From positions 62,001 to 126,000 of the forward strand of contig WSYB01000007.1 of the NCBI GenBank assembly GCA_009773645.1: a stretch of 64,000 bases of DNA, read 5' to 3'. Positions 8,493-15,997 of this stretch are shown piece by piece (the first letter of the stretch is position 1; every line of letters starts with the position of its first letter). This DNA is from Geobacteraceae bacterium (GTDB lineage Bacteria; Desulfobacterota; Desulfuromonadia; Geobacterales; Geobacteraceae). Below the pieces are notes generated by a model. That model was not told the origin of the DNA and searched no databases. It worked only from the letters and a program-made list of their open reading frames with translations. The translations under genes were made by a program, and so were the position numbers.

Positions 8493-9669
8493 GTGCTTCA
8501 CCTTCCAGGAAGGCGCTACTGGGGAGATTAATCAACCGTCTTTCCAGCGACTCGGCTATTCTCAGGTCCATGCGAGGAAATTCGGCAAACATCTGCAGCC
8601 TGTTCATAAGGGTCCAGGCCGGACGAGTCATGATGCCGGCATCATTGGTCACTGCCAGCAGGGCATCTCTTTGCCCCGCATGAGCCTGGTCGAGCAGGAT
8701 CGTGTTGAGCCAGTAGTTGCTGTGAGCGTCATCGGGCTCGGTAACAAAACGAACACCAGGCACGTCAGCAAAGGCCTTGCGATAGCGCTCCGCCAAGGCA
8801 CGCTTTGCCACCAGAAAAGCGGGGAGTTGTTCCAGTTGAGCACAGCCGAGGGCGGCATTCACGTTAGGCAAACGGTAGTTATAGCCGACCATGTCGTGAT
8901 TGAACTCCCAACGGTGGGGAACCTTGGCGGTAGTGGTAAGGTGTTTTGCCAGGCGGCCCAGATCCTCATCATTGGTCAGGATGGCGCCGCCACCTCCGGT
9001 GGTGATGGTCTTGTTACCATTGAAGCTCAACGCGGAAAGCAGTCCCCACTGACCAGTATGCCGTCCCTTGTAGAACGAACCAAGCGATTCAGCCGCATCC
9101 TCTATCATCTCAATACCAAAACGACAGCACATCTCGCCCAGAGGGTCAAGGTCCACCGGGTGGCCGAAGGCATGCATCGGCACCGCCGCCTTGATGCGCC
9201 GGCCGGTATTACGATTGAAGCAGCCATCGTCACGTCGTTCCGTAATCTTGTGAAGATAGGCGGCAAGTTTGTGGGGGTCTATCCCCAGCGTCCGTTCTTC
9301 GCTGTCAACAAAATGCGGAACAGCTCCGCAATATGAAACCGCGTTGGCAGTGGCGATAAAGGTCAGCGCCGGCATCAGGACTTCATCGCCAGCCCTGACC
9401 CCTGCCAGCATTAGACATACATGCAGCGCGGCCGTGCCGTTGACAACAGCAATGGCCCTTTTAACTCCGGTATATGCGGCCAGCTCTTCCTCAAAACGAT
9501 CGACATATTTACCTACGGAAGATACCCAGCCGGTATCGAGACACTCCTTGACATATGTCCACTCGTTACCGATGAAGCATGGTTCATGGAGCGGTACGAA
9601 GGCGTTTCCGGGCGGGAATACGGAACGCAGTGCCGTGAATATCGCCTCAATGCTGAATTCATCTGTCAT
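8479..9669 (-). CDS. legC: LegC-type PLP aminotransferase
   Basis: 396 residues of the DegT/DnrJ/EryC1 family, with the PLP lysine in SFNGNKTITTGGGG (Lys220) and the IEDAAESLGS motif upstream. LegC enzymes aminate C4 of the 4-keto-6-deoxy sugar made by LegB. Length and the extended N-terminus (about 25 residues before the fold begins) fit the LegC subgroup rather than PseC. It overlaps legB by 4 bp and legG by about 14 bp. Confidence 0.88.
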   Translation of the reverse strand: MTDEFSIEAIFTALRSVFPPGNAFVPLHEPCFIGNEWTYVKECLDTGWVSSVGKYVDRFEEELAAYTGVKRAIAVVNGTAALHVCLMLAGVRAGDEVLMPALTFIATANAVSYCGAVPHFVDSEERTLGIDPHKLAAYLHKITERRDDGCFNRNTGRRIKAAVPMHAFGHPVDLDPLGEMCCRFGIEMIEDAAESLGSFYKGRHTGQWGLLSALSFNGNKTITTGGGGAILTNDEDLGRLAKHLTTTAKVPHRWEFNHDMVGYNYRLPNVNAALGCAQLEQLPAFLVAKRALAERYRKAFADVPGVRFVTEPDDAHSNYWLNTILLDQAHAGQRDALLAVTNDAGIMTRPAWTLMNRLQMFAEFPRMDLRIAESLERRLINLPSSAFLEGEAHANA

Positions 9670-10676
9670 ATATTGTAACGATCTGCCTTGTATAAACTGA
9701 GGTTAGCCGGATTGCTGAACCATTCTATCGTTTCAGTCAGCCCCCGTTGCAAACCATCCATGCCCCCATAGTGGGGCTGCCATCCCGCGATCTCAAACGC
9801 CTTGCGGTTGTCCGCCCAGAGGCGCTCGACTTCGCTCTTGTCAGGGCGCAGGCGGATGTCGTCGGTTTCTATCTCGATGTTAGCACCCATTATATCGGCA
9901 ATAGCATGGACCGTTTCACCGATGGAAACCTCAAAATTGCTGCCGATATTGATGACTTCACCCACAGATTGATCCGATTGAGCAACGGCGATAAAACCCT
10001 GGACAGTATCTTTGACAAAATTGAAGTCACGCGTCGGGTGAAGAGAGCCAAGTTTGAGATTCCTGGAGCCATTCGCGATCTGGGTGATGATGGTGGGGAT
10101 AACTGCACGGGCCGACTGACGTGGGCCATAGGTGTTGAAGGGGCGTATGATGGCAACCGGTGTATTGAAGGATGTGTAGAACGACATGGCAATTTGGTCT
10201 GCACCTATTTTGGATGCGGAGTACGGCGATTGGCCCTGTAAAGGATGATCTTCGGTGATAGGCACAAATCTGGCAGTTCCATAAACTTCGCTGGTGGATG
10301 TATGTACAACCTTTTCCACACCCAGTTCACGGGCAGCCTGAACAATGTTTAGAGTCCCCTTAATATTTGTATCAACATATGTATCCGGGGAATGGTAGGA
10401 ATACGGAATAGCAATTAAGGCAGCCAGGTGTAAGACCATGTCACACCCTTTCATAGCCTCTTTAACGCCATGAGAGTCACGAATATCGCCGGCAAAAATC
10501 TCAATCGAATTTTTAATCTCAGGATCAGAATGGTCCAGCCAACCCCATGAATTAAAAGAGTTGTAAAACACGAAAGCTCGGATATTAAATCCCCGCCTTA
10601 CCAATTCTTCGGTGAGATGGGAACCGATAAATCCATCGGCCCCAGTTATCAAAATCTTTTTATTTGTCAAATTCAT
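9666..10676 (-). CDS. legB: NAD-dependent 4,6-dehydratase LegB
   Basis: 336 residues, short-chain dehydrogenase of the extended type: TGADGFIGSH dinucleotide motif at 11-20 and the YxxxK pair Tyr152/Lys156 in PYSASK. Overall wording (PDTYVDTNIKGTLNIVQAARE, SEVYGTARFVPITEDHP) resembles LegB of GDP-legionaminic acid pathways. It catalyses the first committed step, 4,6-dehydration of the nucleotide-GlcNAc. The ATG at 10674-10676 follows AGGTAAGTG; a GTG one codon upstream is possible. It is the first gene of the operon, with about 200 bp of non-coding DNA upstream. Confidence 0.88.
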   Translation of the reverse strand: MNLTNKKILITGADGFIGSHLTEELVRRGFNIRAFVFYNSFNSWGWLDHSDPEIKNSIEIFAGDIRDSHGVKEAMKGCDMVLHLAALIAIPYSYHSPDTYVDTNIKGTLNIVQAARELGVEKVVHTSTSEVYGTARFVPITEDHPLQGQSPYSASKIGADQIAMSFYTSFNTPVAIIRPFNTYGPRQSARAVIPTIITQIANGSRNLKLGSLHPTRDFNFVKDTVQGFIAVAQSDQSVGEVINIGSNFEVSIGETVHAIADIMGANIEIETDDIRLRPDKSEVERLWADNRKAFEIAGWQPHYGGMDGLQRGLTETIEWFSNPANLSLYKADRYNI

Positions 10677-10879
10677 CACTTACCTACTATTTAAGATTAG
10701 ATCAGCTTTATTAACTTTTTGGGGGACCTCAGGAAGGACAGTTTCTTTTTTTCTCATTCCACAAATGCGCGGAATCATGGGACAGCGGCAGTTTTTCGAA
10801 AACAGGCACTAGAATAAATTTTGATTTTTTGGACATCCATCGGGAGTCCTCCGCTTGGGGGCAGGCAAGGAGCCGCAGC
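10677..10879. other. Non-coding leader of the legionaminic operon plus mntA debris
   Basis: No intact gene. The left 100 bp is an AT-rich stretch upstream of legB that probably holds its promoter, although no convincing -35/-10 pair was found. The right part contains the mntA fragment described separately. Confidence 0.5.
10790..10840 (-). pseudogene. Truncated 5' fragment of an mntA gene (duplicated copy)
   Basis: The minus strand from ATG at 10838-10840 reads MDVQKIKI like the intact mntA at 14346. A single extra A in the following A/T run then shifts the frame, and the ILxPVFEKL stretch continues in another frame. Similarity to the intact copy stops near 10790. The upstream GGAG/CTCC region (CATCCATC.GGAGTCCTCCGC) matches too. 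This marks one end of the segmental duplication. Confidence 0.75.
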
Positions 10880-11581
10880 CTACCCTTCCTCCCGCACTCT
10901 TTGTTCAAGTTCTGCAGCAAGCCCGGCAAAGGCATCCTTGTAAGCATCCAGTCTGTTAAGGATCCCCGCCACTTCGTCCTGGTTGTAAACATGGATGGAG
11001 AGGTTTCGTTGTTCGATCATATCCAGCCAGACGTCCTGATTGCGGATCAACCCCTGGGCAAATGCCTCCTTGAAGCAGGCCCGGGGATAAAGCGCTTCTA
11101 TTCCCACATAGTCCAGGTAGCGTCTTATGGCCTTCCAGGCCATCTCGTAGGTAAATTCGAAGCGCTTTACGGCAAGGTCGAGGTAGATGTCGCTAAACCC
11201 CTGCTGAACTAGCTCTTCCCGACGATCGACGGCTTCGGCAAACCGTTCGAAAGCCCTCCGGAAATTGTAGAGCCCGTCTTCGAAACGAAGCTTCTTCGTC
11301 GCGCTGTAGAGCACCCTGCCGGTTGCCGTGACCCTGTTTCTGAAGCGCTCTTCGCCATGGGCGATGTTTTTCACGTCAATTTTCAGCAAGGTGGGAAGAC
11401 ATTGCACCTCTTCTTCTATCAGGAATTGGTCTTTAAACGCCTTGTCATCATAGGCAATGTCGATGTCGCTTGTCTCCGAAGCCTCGCCTGTCGCGCGCGA
11501 GCCGTACAGATAGATGCGCTCCGGCTTTGCGTGCTTAAGTATGATCTTTCTCACCTCATCGATGAGTGCCTTGTACTCCAT
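10880..11581 (-). CDS. Fused MNT nucleotidyltransferase and HI0074-type HEPN-like protein
   Basis: 233 residues. The N-terminal half (about 1-95) is a minimal nucleotidyltransferase with YGSRATG at 26-32 and the DID pair at 39-41. The C-terminal half (about 100-225) is helical and matches the nucleotidyltransferase substrate-binding (HI0074, KNTase_C/HEPN-like) family, with RFEFTYEMAWKAIRRYL typical. In Haemophilus these are two separate genes (HI0073/HI0074); here they form one chain. A damaged second copy lies at 14384-14547. The family is classed with HEPN/MNT toxin-antitoxin modules, but a toxic role for this fusion is not shown by sequence. Confidence 0.8.
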   Translation of the reverse strand: MEYKALIDEVRKIILKHAKPERIYLYGSRATGEASETSDIDIAYDDKAFKDQFLIEEEVQCLPTLLKIDVKNIAHGEERFRNRVTATGRVLYSATKKLRFEDGLYNFRRAFERFAEAVDRREELVQQGFSDIYLDLAVKRFEFTYEMAWKAIRRYLDYVGIEALYPRACFKEAFAQGLIRNQDVWLDMIEQRNLSIHVYNQDEVAGILNRLDAYKDAFAGLAAELEQRVREEG

Positions 11582-11599
11582 GAATCTGCCTTTTACCCA

Positions 11600-11749
11600 T
11601 CAGATGCGCAGGCTTTCCAGATACCAATCATACGTCGTTCTAAGCCCTTCCGTCAACCCTATCCTGTGTCGTCAGCCGATGGCGTGCAGCCGGGAGACAT
11701 CCGTAAGCTTGCGCGGGGTGCCGTCGGGCTTGCCGGCGTCGAACGCCAG
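11600..11749 (-). pseudogene. Duplicated 3' fragment of fcl (GDP-fucose synthase)
   Basis: About 150 bp closely matching the last ~50 codons of fcl at 14565-14714, including the stop codon and the bases between it and the MNT-fusion gene. No start or catalytic region is present. It shows that the neighbouring fusion gene was once copied together with the fcl 3' end. Confidence 0.82.
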
Positions 11750-11855
11750 GGAGCAGTCCTTAGGGGACATTCTATTTGTTGACTAACTCCCCCAAACCGC
11801 CTCTCCACCCTTCACCGCTCCTTCACCCGATACACCCCATTATGCGCCTCGGTGT
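11750..11855. repeat. Direct repeat, copy 1 (second copy at 12888-12978)
   Basis: About 100 bp starting around GTCCTTAGGG and running through TTGTTGACTAACTCCCCCAA to CATTATGCG. A near-identical copy lies about 1.1 kb to the right, in the same orientation, differing by a few small indels. Both contain the decayed 3' end of the small coiled-coil protein gene. Confidence 0.8.
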
Positions 11856-12089
11856 CGGCCCGGTGGGCGGAGAGTTCAGCGGCAACGGCATCAATCTTTT
11901 CTCAAGTCGGGCCTGAACCATGGTCAGCCGCTGATCGACCTTCCGGATATCATCTTTCAGGTGAACTCCAGCTTCTCTGCCACCATCTGCTGCCCTTCGA
12001 CAACGATATCCAGCTTATGTTGAAAATCCGCGGACATGATGCCGATGTGGGAACATCTCTTCAATTTTATTGAAATCTTTCTCATCCAT
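11812..12089 (-). pseudogene. Broken copy of the small coiled-coil protein gene
   Basis: Begins MDEKDFNKIEEMF from ATG at 12087-12089, like the 107-residue ORF at 13093-13416. It then loses frame; DFQHKLDIVVEGQQM and the C-terminal HRADTEAHNGVYRVKER can be read in the other frames, the last ending at a TGA at 11812-11814. At least two frameshifts or deletions are needed. Most of the 600 bp between 11582 and 12188 is such debris. Confidence 0.72.
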
Positions 12090-12122
12090 AGAGACCACCT
12101 CCCTTGGGTGCTCCCCCCACAC

Positions 12123-12180
12123 TCACATATCCTTCACCCTGTATACCGTCCCGTACGCCTCGGTGTCAACACGCTGGGCA
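12123..12180 (-). pseudogene. C-terminal remnant of a coiled-coil protein gene
   Basis: Reads QRVDTEAYGTVYRVKDM and a TGA at 12123-12125, matching the C-terminal signature DTEAHxGVYRVKE of the family decayed at 11812-12089. Nothing upstream of it is recognisable as the rest of the gene. Confidence 0.6.
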
Positions 12181-12188
12181 GTTCCGAC

Positions 12189-12536
12189 TCAAGCAGTTAA
12201 ACTCGCCTCGATTGCCTTTATAACCTCAAACAATTTCGGTAGATCGTTCTCAACAACATTCCAAACAATTTCCAGATCAACCCCGAAATACTCATGAATC
12301 AGCAGATTACGGAAATCCTTGATATCCTGCCAAGGGACAAGCGGATACTCATCTTTGAGGTTCTCCGGCAATTTCCCGATAGCTTCACCTATGATCTCAA
12401 ATTCACGAATAACTGCGGAATATCGCATGCGTTCGGTGGAGAAAGCCTCGTATGTGATGCTGCGAGTATAGTCTAAAATGGCCTCAATCGATTCGATAAT
12501 ATCGCGTACATAGAGGATATCTGTGCGGTTAGACAT
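12189..12536 (-). CDS. HepT-like HEPN toxin (DUF86)
   Basis: 115 residues, almost all helical, with the HEPN RNase-type motif RX4HXY seen as R76-NLLI-H81-E-Y83. It overlaps the MNT gene by 8 bp, the usual HepT/MntA pairing (antitoxin first). In characterised pairs MntA inactivates HepT by adding AMP to the motif tyrosine. Intact and normal length, so probably functional. Confidence 0.86.
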   Translation of the reverse strand: MSNRTDILYVRDIIESIEAILDYTRSITYEAFSTERMRYSAVIREFEIIGEAIGKLPENLKDEYPLVPWQDIKDFRNLLIHEYFGVDLEIVWNVVENDLPKLFEVIKAIEASLTA

Positions 12537-12840
12537 ACATGATCTCTCTATTTATCATTTCCCTTACCAAAGGTTTCAGGGTACTTTCGATACCAAGATC
12601 GACGGGTCTGCCGAATTCATTTTCCAGATACCGCTTGAACGCCAGGAAATTATGGATATTTTTCTTGCCGGGCTCCATTTCAATGGCAATGTCGATGTCA
12701 CTAGACTCTGTCAGCTCATCTCTGACTATGCTGCCGAATAGCCCGATCCTTCTGACTCCATACTTGAGCAGAAACTCTTCCCTGTGGTTCCTGATGAACT
12801 CTGCAATCTGCTCTTTTGTGGTCACACCCGTCGTGCTCAT
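12529..12840 (-). CDS. MntA-like minimal nucleotidyltransferase antitoxin
   Basis: 103 residues with GLFGSIVRDE (Gly36-Ser37, Arg40) and the metal-binding pair D48/D50 in SSDIDIAIE, the GSxxR and DxD signatures of MNT proteins. ATG at 12838-12840 is used; an upstream GTG at 12855 is possible. It directly precedes and overlaps the HepT-like gene, forming module 1 of the island. Confidence 0.85.
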   Translation of the reverse strand: MSTTGVTTKEQIAEFIRNHREEFLLKYGVRRIGLFGSIVRDELTESSDIDIAIEMEPGKKNIHNFLAFKRYLENEFGRPVDLGIESTLKPLVREMINREIMYV

Positions 12841-12887
12841 AACTCCACCACTCACCCGCCGATTTCTTTACTCCAGGGAGTCCTTAG

Positions 12888-12978
12888 GGAACGTTGTTGA
12901 TTTGTTGACTAACTCCCCCAAACCGCCTCTCCACCCTTCACCGCTCCTTCACCCGATACACCCATTATGCGTCCTCGG
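12888..12978. repeat. Direct repeat, copy 2 (first copy at 11750-11855)
   Basis: Same orientation as copy 1 and nearly identical over the stretch TTGTTGACTAACTCCCCCAA to CATTATGCG. The two copies bracket the module 1 HepT/MntA pair, as expected for recombination or duplication around it. Confidence 0.8.
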
Positions 12979-13039
12979 AAAGGGCTCCAATATGGTGCTT
13001 GAACAGCACTTCAATCTTCCAGATCGATTCATCGTCCAT
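12965..13039 (-). pseudogene. Collapsed coiled-coil protein gene (24 codons)
   Basis: ATG at 13037-13039 starts MDDESIWKIEVLFKHH, resembling the N-terminus of the 13416 ORF. After about 17 codons it joins directly to the C-terminal tail region and stops. The central coiled coil is deleted. Confidence 0.6.
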
Positions 13040-13092
13040 AGATGAAGCTCCTTTATAGTCTCTTCCCCCTGCCTCCTAATTTCCGTCTTCCT

Positions 13093-13416
13093 TCACCCGG
13101 TACACCGTCCCGTGCGTTCCGTGTCCGCCCGATGTGCGGTAAGGTCCAAGGCAACCTTGTCCACCTTTTCCTCAACGCGCTCAATACGTGTTTCCATCCG
13201 TTCCATTCTCTCCGCCAGCATCTGTTGCCCTTCGACCACAAGATCCAGTTTGTGCTGGAAATCGTCACCCTGAGCCCCAATCCAGCTATAAAAATCTTGT
13301 GACTGCCTATCCAGTTTCTGCTGGAACAGCTCTGACTGTTTTTCAAGTTTATTATCAAATTCTCCGGAAAAATTCAAAAAGAGCTTTTCAATCCGTTCGA
13401 GATCCTTTTCATCCAT
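13093..13416 (-). CDS. Small coiled-coil protein of unknown function
   Basis: 107 residues, rich in Glu, Lys, Gln and Arg with heptad-like spacing, predicted to be one long helix or coiled coil: MDEKDLERIEKLF at the start, DFQHKLDLVVEGQQML in the middle, MERMETRIERVEEKVDKV later. No membrane segment. Relative to the decayed copies its C-terminus is frameshifted: one base is missing after RADTE, so the VYRVKE ending is read in another frame and the protein stops early as TGRCTG. I do not recognise a named family. Fragments of at least four relatives lie within 1.7 kb, always beside HEPN/MNT genes. Confidence 0.6.
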   Translation of the reverse strand: MDEKDLERIEKLFLNFSGEFDNKLEKQSELFQQKLDRQSQDFYSWIGAQGDDFQHKLDLVVEGQQMLAERMERMETRIERVEEKVDKVALDLTAHRADTERTGRCTG

Positions 13417-13469
13417 ATAAAGCTCCTTTCAAAGAGAGAATCTATCCCCTCAAGTCTCTTTCTCCCGGC

Positions 13470-13519
13470 ACCTGCTGTCCTTCAACCGCCAGATCCAGTT
13501 TGCGCTGAAAATTCCCCGC
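13470..13519 (-). pseudogene. Internal fragment of a coiled-coil protein gene
   Basis: Reads NFQRKLDLAVEGQQV, matching the central DFQHKLDLVVEGQQM segment of the neighbouring ORF, with no usable start or end. Confidence 0.55.
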
Positions 13520-13534
13520 CAATACAATCAACTA

Positions 13535-13951
13535 TCAAAGCCGCAAATCCAACGACTTGATTATCTGTTCGAGAAAGATGTCAACTTCATTAAGCTTTGC
13601 CAGTATATTTCCGCAAACAAATGCGCTGTCTATTTTTTCATAATCATGCGCCAGGAAGTTTCTAAATCCAGCAATAGCGGCAAATTCATATGAAAAACCC
13701 GGCTCCAGTATATTATTTTCCCCAAGGATGTCAAAGGATTCGGCATATGACTGGGGAATTCTCAGCCGTTTATGCTTGATGACCAGCTCTGCGAGGACAA
13801 TGCAACTGTCAGACAACAGATATAGGTAATGAAGCAGTGCGCCTCGATATATCGGGTCGGATACAAAGCGCTCTCCACATTCATCCTTAATAGATCTGAT
13901 CAGGGCAAGGTGTTCCCTGATTCTTCCAATCTTATGGTAAATTCTTTCCAT
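13535..13951 (-). CDS. HepT-like HEPN toxin (DUF86), module 2
   Basis: 138 residues, helical, with the RX4HXY motif R97-NFLA-H102-D-Y104. Start ATG at 13949-13951 shares one base with the mntA stop (TGATG). It is longer than, and only distantly similar to, the module 1 HepT, so the two modules are not recent duplicates of each other. Confidence 0.86.
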   Translation of the reverse strand: MERIYHKIGRIREHLALIRSIKDECGERFVSDPIYRGALLHYLYLLSDSCIVLAELVIKHKRLRIPQSYAESFDILGENNILEPGFSYEFAAIAGFRNFLAHDYEKIDSAFVCGNILAKLNEVDIFLEQIIKSLDLRL

Positions 13952-14346
13952 CAGAAACCCATAACTTTCAACCTGTGCTGTTTAAATTCAATAGAATCGT
14001 GCAGCGTCCTGCTTTCAAACTCTTCCCGCAGTCCGGCATTACCTTCAAAGACAACAACACCGTTCCGCACGATTTCATCCAGCAGGAAAAGGTTTTTTGC
14101 CTTATTGAGCAGCACAATATCCACGTCGTTCCTTTTCAATACCCGGCAACAATCAGCATAGAGCGCAAACCTGACATCGTCGCCGGGATCCGGGTATTTG
14201 CCGTAAAGAAGCACCGCAATGTCAATATCGCTGGCTGGGTTCGTCTCATCTCTTGAAACAGACCCAAATAGATATGCTGCCGCTATTTTGTCACGCAGTT
14301 TTTCAAAAACAGGCGCTAGTATAATTTTGATTTTTTGGACATCCAT
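13951..14346 (-). CDS. MntA-like nucleotidyltransferase antitoxin, module 2
   Basis: 131 residues with LFGSVSRDE (Gly28-Ser29, Arg32) and D40/D42 in ASDIDIAVL. ATG at 14344-14346 follows GGAGG with a 7-bp gap, so the longer frame reaching 14592 is not used. Its first ~20 codons and leader are duplicated as a broken fragment at 10790-10840. Overlaps hepT by one base. Confidence 0.86.
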   Translation of the reverse strand: MDVQKIKIILAPVFEKLRDKIAAAYLFGSVSRDETNPASDIDIAVLLYGKYPDPGDDVRFALYADCCRVLKRNDVDIVLLNKAKNLFLLDEIVRNGVVVFEGNAGLREEFESRTLHDSIEFKQHRLKVMGF

Positions 14347-14383
14347 CAGGAGTCCTCCGCTTGGGGGCAGGGTAAGGGGCCGC

Positions 14384-14547
14384 CTACCCTTCCTCCCGCG
14401 CTCTTTGTTCAAGTTCTGCAGCAAGCCCGGCAAAGGCATCCGTGTAAGCATCCAGCATGTTAAGGATCCCCGCCGCTTCGTCTTGTCTGTAAACATGGCT
14501 GGAGAGGTTAAGCTGCTCACCTCATCGATGAGTGCCTTGTACTCCGT
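14384..14547 (-). pseudogene. Internally deleted MNT-HI0074 fusion gene
   Basis: Nearly identical to the two ends of the intact gene at 10880-11581: the first 10 codons (EYKALIDEV, with the start changed from ATG to ACG) are joined directly to the last ~40 codons (AGILNMLDAYTDAFAGLAAELEQR in another frame). About 540 bp are missing between them. The junction sits near 14510. Confidence 0.85.
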
Positions 14548-14564
14548 GAATCCGCCTTTACCCG

Positions 14565-15596
14565 TCAGATGCGCAGGCTTTCCAGATACCAATCATACGT
14601 CATCCTAAGCCCTTCCTTCAACCCTACCCTGTGCCGCCAGCCGAGGGTGTGAAGCCGGGAGACGTCCGTAAGCTTGCGCGGGGTGCCGTCGGGCTTGCCG
14701 GTGTCGAATGCCAGTTCCCCCTCGAAACCCGTGACCTCCTTTATGAGCAGGGCCAGTTCCCCGATGGTCAGCTCCTCGCCGGTGCCGATGTTTATTAAGG
14801 CGGGTGAGGAGTGAAGGGTGAGGAGTGAGGAGTAAACTTCGTCCGGCAAATTCATCAGGAACAGGGAGGCGTCGGCAAGGTCGTCCACATGGAGGAACTC
14901 GCGTTTCGGAGTCCCCGTTCCCCAGATGACGACCGCTTCGCGGTCGGGTGAGGGGTGAGGGGTGAGGGGTGAGGGGTCACTCCTAACTCCTAACTCCTTA
15001 CTCCTCACTTGGCGCAGCCGCGCCTCATGGAACTTCCTGATAAGTGCCGGGAGGGCATGGGAGGTTTCCAGGTCGAAGTTATCTAATGGGCCGTAGAGGT
15101 TGGTGGGCATGGCGGCAAGAAATTGCGTGCCGTACTGGCGGTTGTATGACCGGCACATGGTAATGCCGGCAATCTTGGCGATGGCGTAAGGCTCGTTGGT
15201 CGGCTCCAGGGGGCCGGAGAGAAGACACTCCTCCTTCATGGGCTGCGGGGCCAGCTTCGGGTAGATGCAGGTGCTCCCCAGGAACAGGAGCCTTCTCACC
15301 CCGGTCAGGTAGGCCTGGTGGATCACGTTGGCCTGGATCATCAGATTGTCGTAGACAAACTCCGCCGGATAGGTGCTGTTGGCGATGATCCCCCCCACCT
15401 TGGCGGCGGCCAGGAAGACGTACTCGGGCCGCTCCGACCGGAAGAACTCGGCCACGGCGGCCTGATCACGCAGGTCGAGCTCGTTACGCGAACGGAGCAG
15501 GAGGTTGGTATACCCTTCCGCCTGGAGACGCCTCACGATTGCAGACCCAACCAGTCCCCGATGTCCGGCAACGTAGATGCGCGCTTCGCGCTGCAT
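14565..15596 (-). CDS. fcl: GDP-L-fucose synthase carrying two in-frame repeat insertions
   Basis: 343 residues; family proteins are usually about 310-320. [11 protein letters not shown] is the dinucleotide motif and the YxxxK catalytic pair lies in [10 protein letters not shown]. It performs the 3,5-epimerisation and 4-reduction of GDP-4-keto-6-deoxymannose made by Gmd. ATG at 15594-15596 is used; the longer frame to 15638 only reads through a GTGAGGG repeat array. Two stretches unlike the family, around [20 protein letters not shown] and [10 protein letters not shown], are encoded by GTGAGGA-type heptamer arrays (14946-15009 and 14802-14834) inserted in frame. Whether the enzyme still works cannot be told; both inserts fall in likely surface loops. 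Confidence 0.88.
   Translation of the reverse strand: MQREARIYVAGHRGLVGSAIVRRLQAEGYTNLLLRSRNELDLRDQAAVAEFFRSERPEYVFLAAAKVGGIIANSTYPAEFVYDNLMIQANVIHQAYLTGVRRLLFLGSTCIYPKLAPQPMKEECLLSGPLEPTNEPYAIAKIAGITMCRSYNRQYGTQFLAAMPTNLYGPLDNFDLETSHALPALIRKFHEARLRQVRSKELGVRSDPSPLTPHPSPDREAVVIWGTGTPKREFLHVDDLADASLFLMNLPDEVYSSLLTLHSSPALINIGTGEELTIGELALLIKEVTGFEGELAFDTGKPDGTPRKLTDVSRLHTLGWRHRVGLKEGLRMTYDWYLESLRI
14802..14834. repeat. GTGAGGA heptamer array inside fcl
   Basis: Plus strand reads four to five units of GTGAGGA/GTGAAGG. It encodes about 10 extra residues of Fcl on the minus strand ([10 protein letters not shown]). Confidence 0.8.
14946..15009. repeat. Inverted GTGAGGG/AACTCCT heptamer hairpin inside fcl
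   Basis: Four GTGAGGG units are followed at once by units CACTCCT, AACTCCT, AACTCCT, TACTCCT, CACTTGG, which are near reverse complements. The pair could form a long hairpin in the fcl mRNA. The length keeps the fcl frame open. Confidence 0.85.
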
Positions 15597-15598
15597 CG

Positions 15599-15631
15599 GT
15601 GAGGGGTGAGGGGTGAGGAGTGAGGGGATAA
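15599..15631. repeat. GTGAGGG heptamer array upstream of fcl
   Basis: Four GTGAGGG/GTGAGGA units between the S23-like gene and the fcl start. On the minus strand it lies just before the fcl ATG. Confidence 0.8.
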
Positions 15632-15634
15632 GAG

Positions 15635-15997
15635 TCATTTATTGCTTCTCTCCTGAATGCTCTTTATAAGTCCACCAATCAGCCCAAAGACTTTTTCTAT
15701 CCGTTCTTCTACAGAGGAAGAATTGCTTATATAACCAAGATCACGAGCAATAAACATTTGAGTCTCCAACTCACTTAGAGAGCCTCTGGCAATAGACAGA
15801 AACTGTAAAAACTCTTTTTCACCGCTTCTGGCGGCCCCTTCAGCAATGTTGCTAGGGATAGAAACAGCGGCACGCCGCACTTGGCTCGTAAGGGCGTAGA
15901 TTTCATCTCTGGGGAAATCCGCCGTAGCACGGTATACCTCATTTACAAGGGCCATCGCCTCTTGCCAGACCTGCAAGTCGTGATGTTTGCGCCTCAC
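15635..15997 (-). CDS. Four-helix bundle protein (23S rRNA intervening-sequence family)
   Basis: 120 residues, helical, with the family signatures DLQVWQEAM near the start, [21 protein letters not shown] in the middle and the [14 protein letters not shown] stretch. These proteins (TIGR02436-type) are encoded within rRNA intervening sequences or as stand-alone genes; their function is not established. The only reasonable start is a GTG at 15995-15997 that is part of a GTGAGGA repeat, with GAGGA just upstream. It is inserted between gmd and fcl, and heptamer arrays flank it on both sides. Confidence 0.85.
   Translation of the reverse strand: MRRKHHDLQVWQEAMALVNEVYRATADFPRDEIYALTSQVRRAAVSIPSNIAEGAARSGEKEFLQFLSIARGSLSELETQMFIARDLGYISNSSSVEERIEKVFGLIGGLIKSIQERSNK

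Noticed and set aside
13053-13358. Alternative 101-codon minus ORF
   Set aside because: Overlapping frame of the small coiled-coil gene; it contains only the tail of that family.
14347-14592. N-terminal extension of mntA to 14592
   Set aside because: The extra codons are the remains of the deleted MNT-HI0074 gene and fcl tail; a good SD precedes the ATG at 14346.
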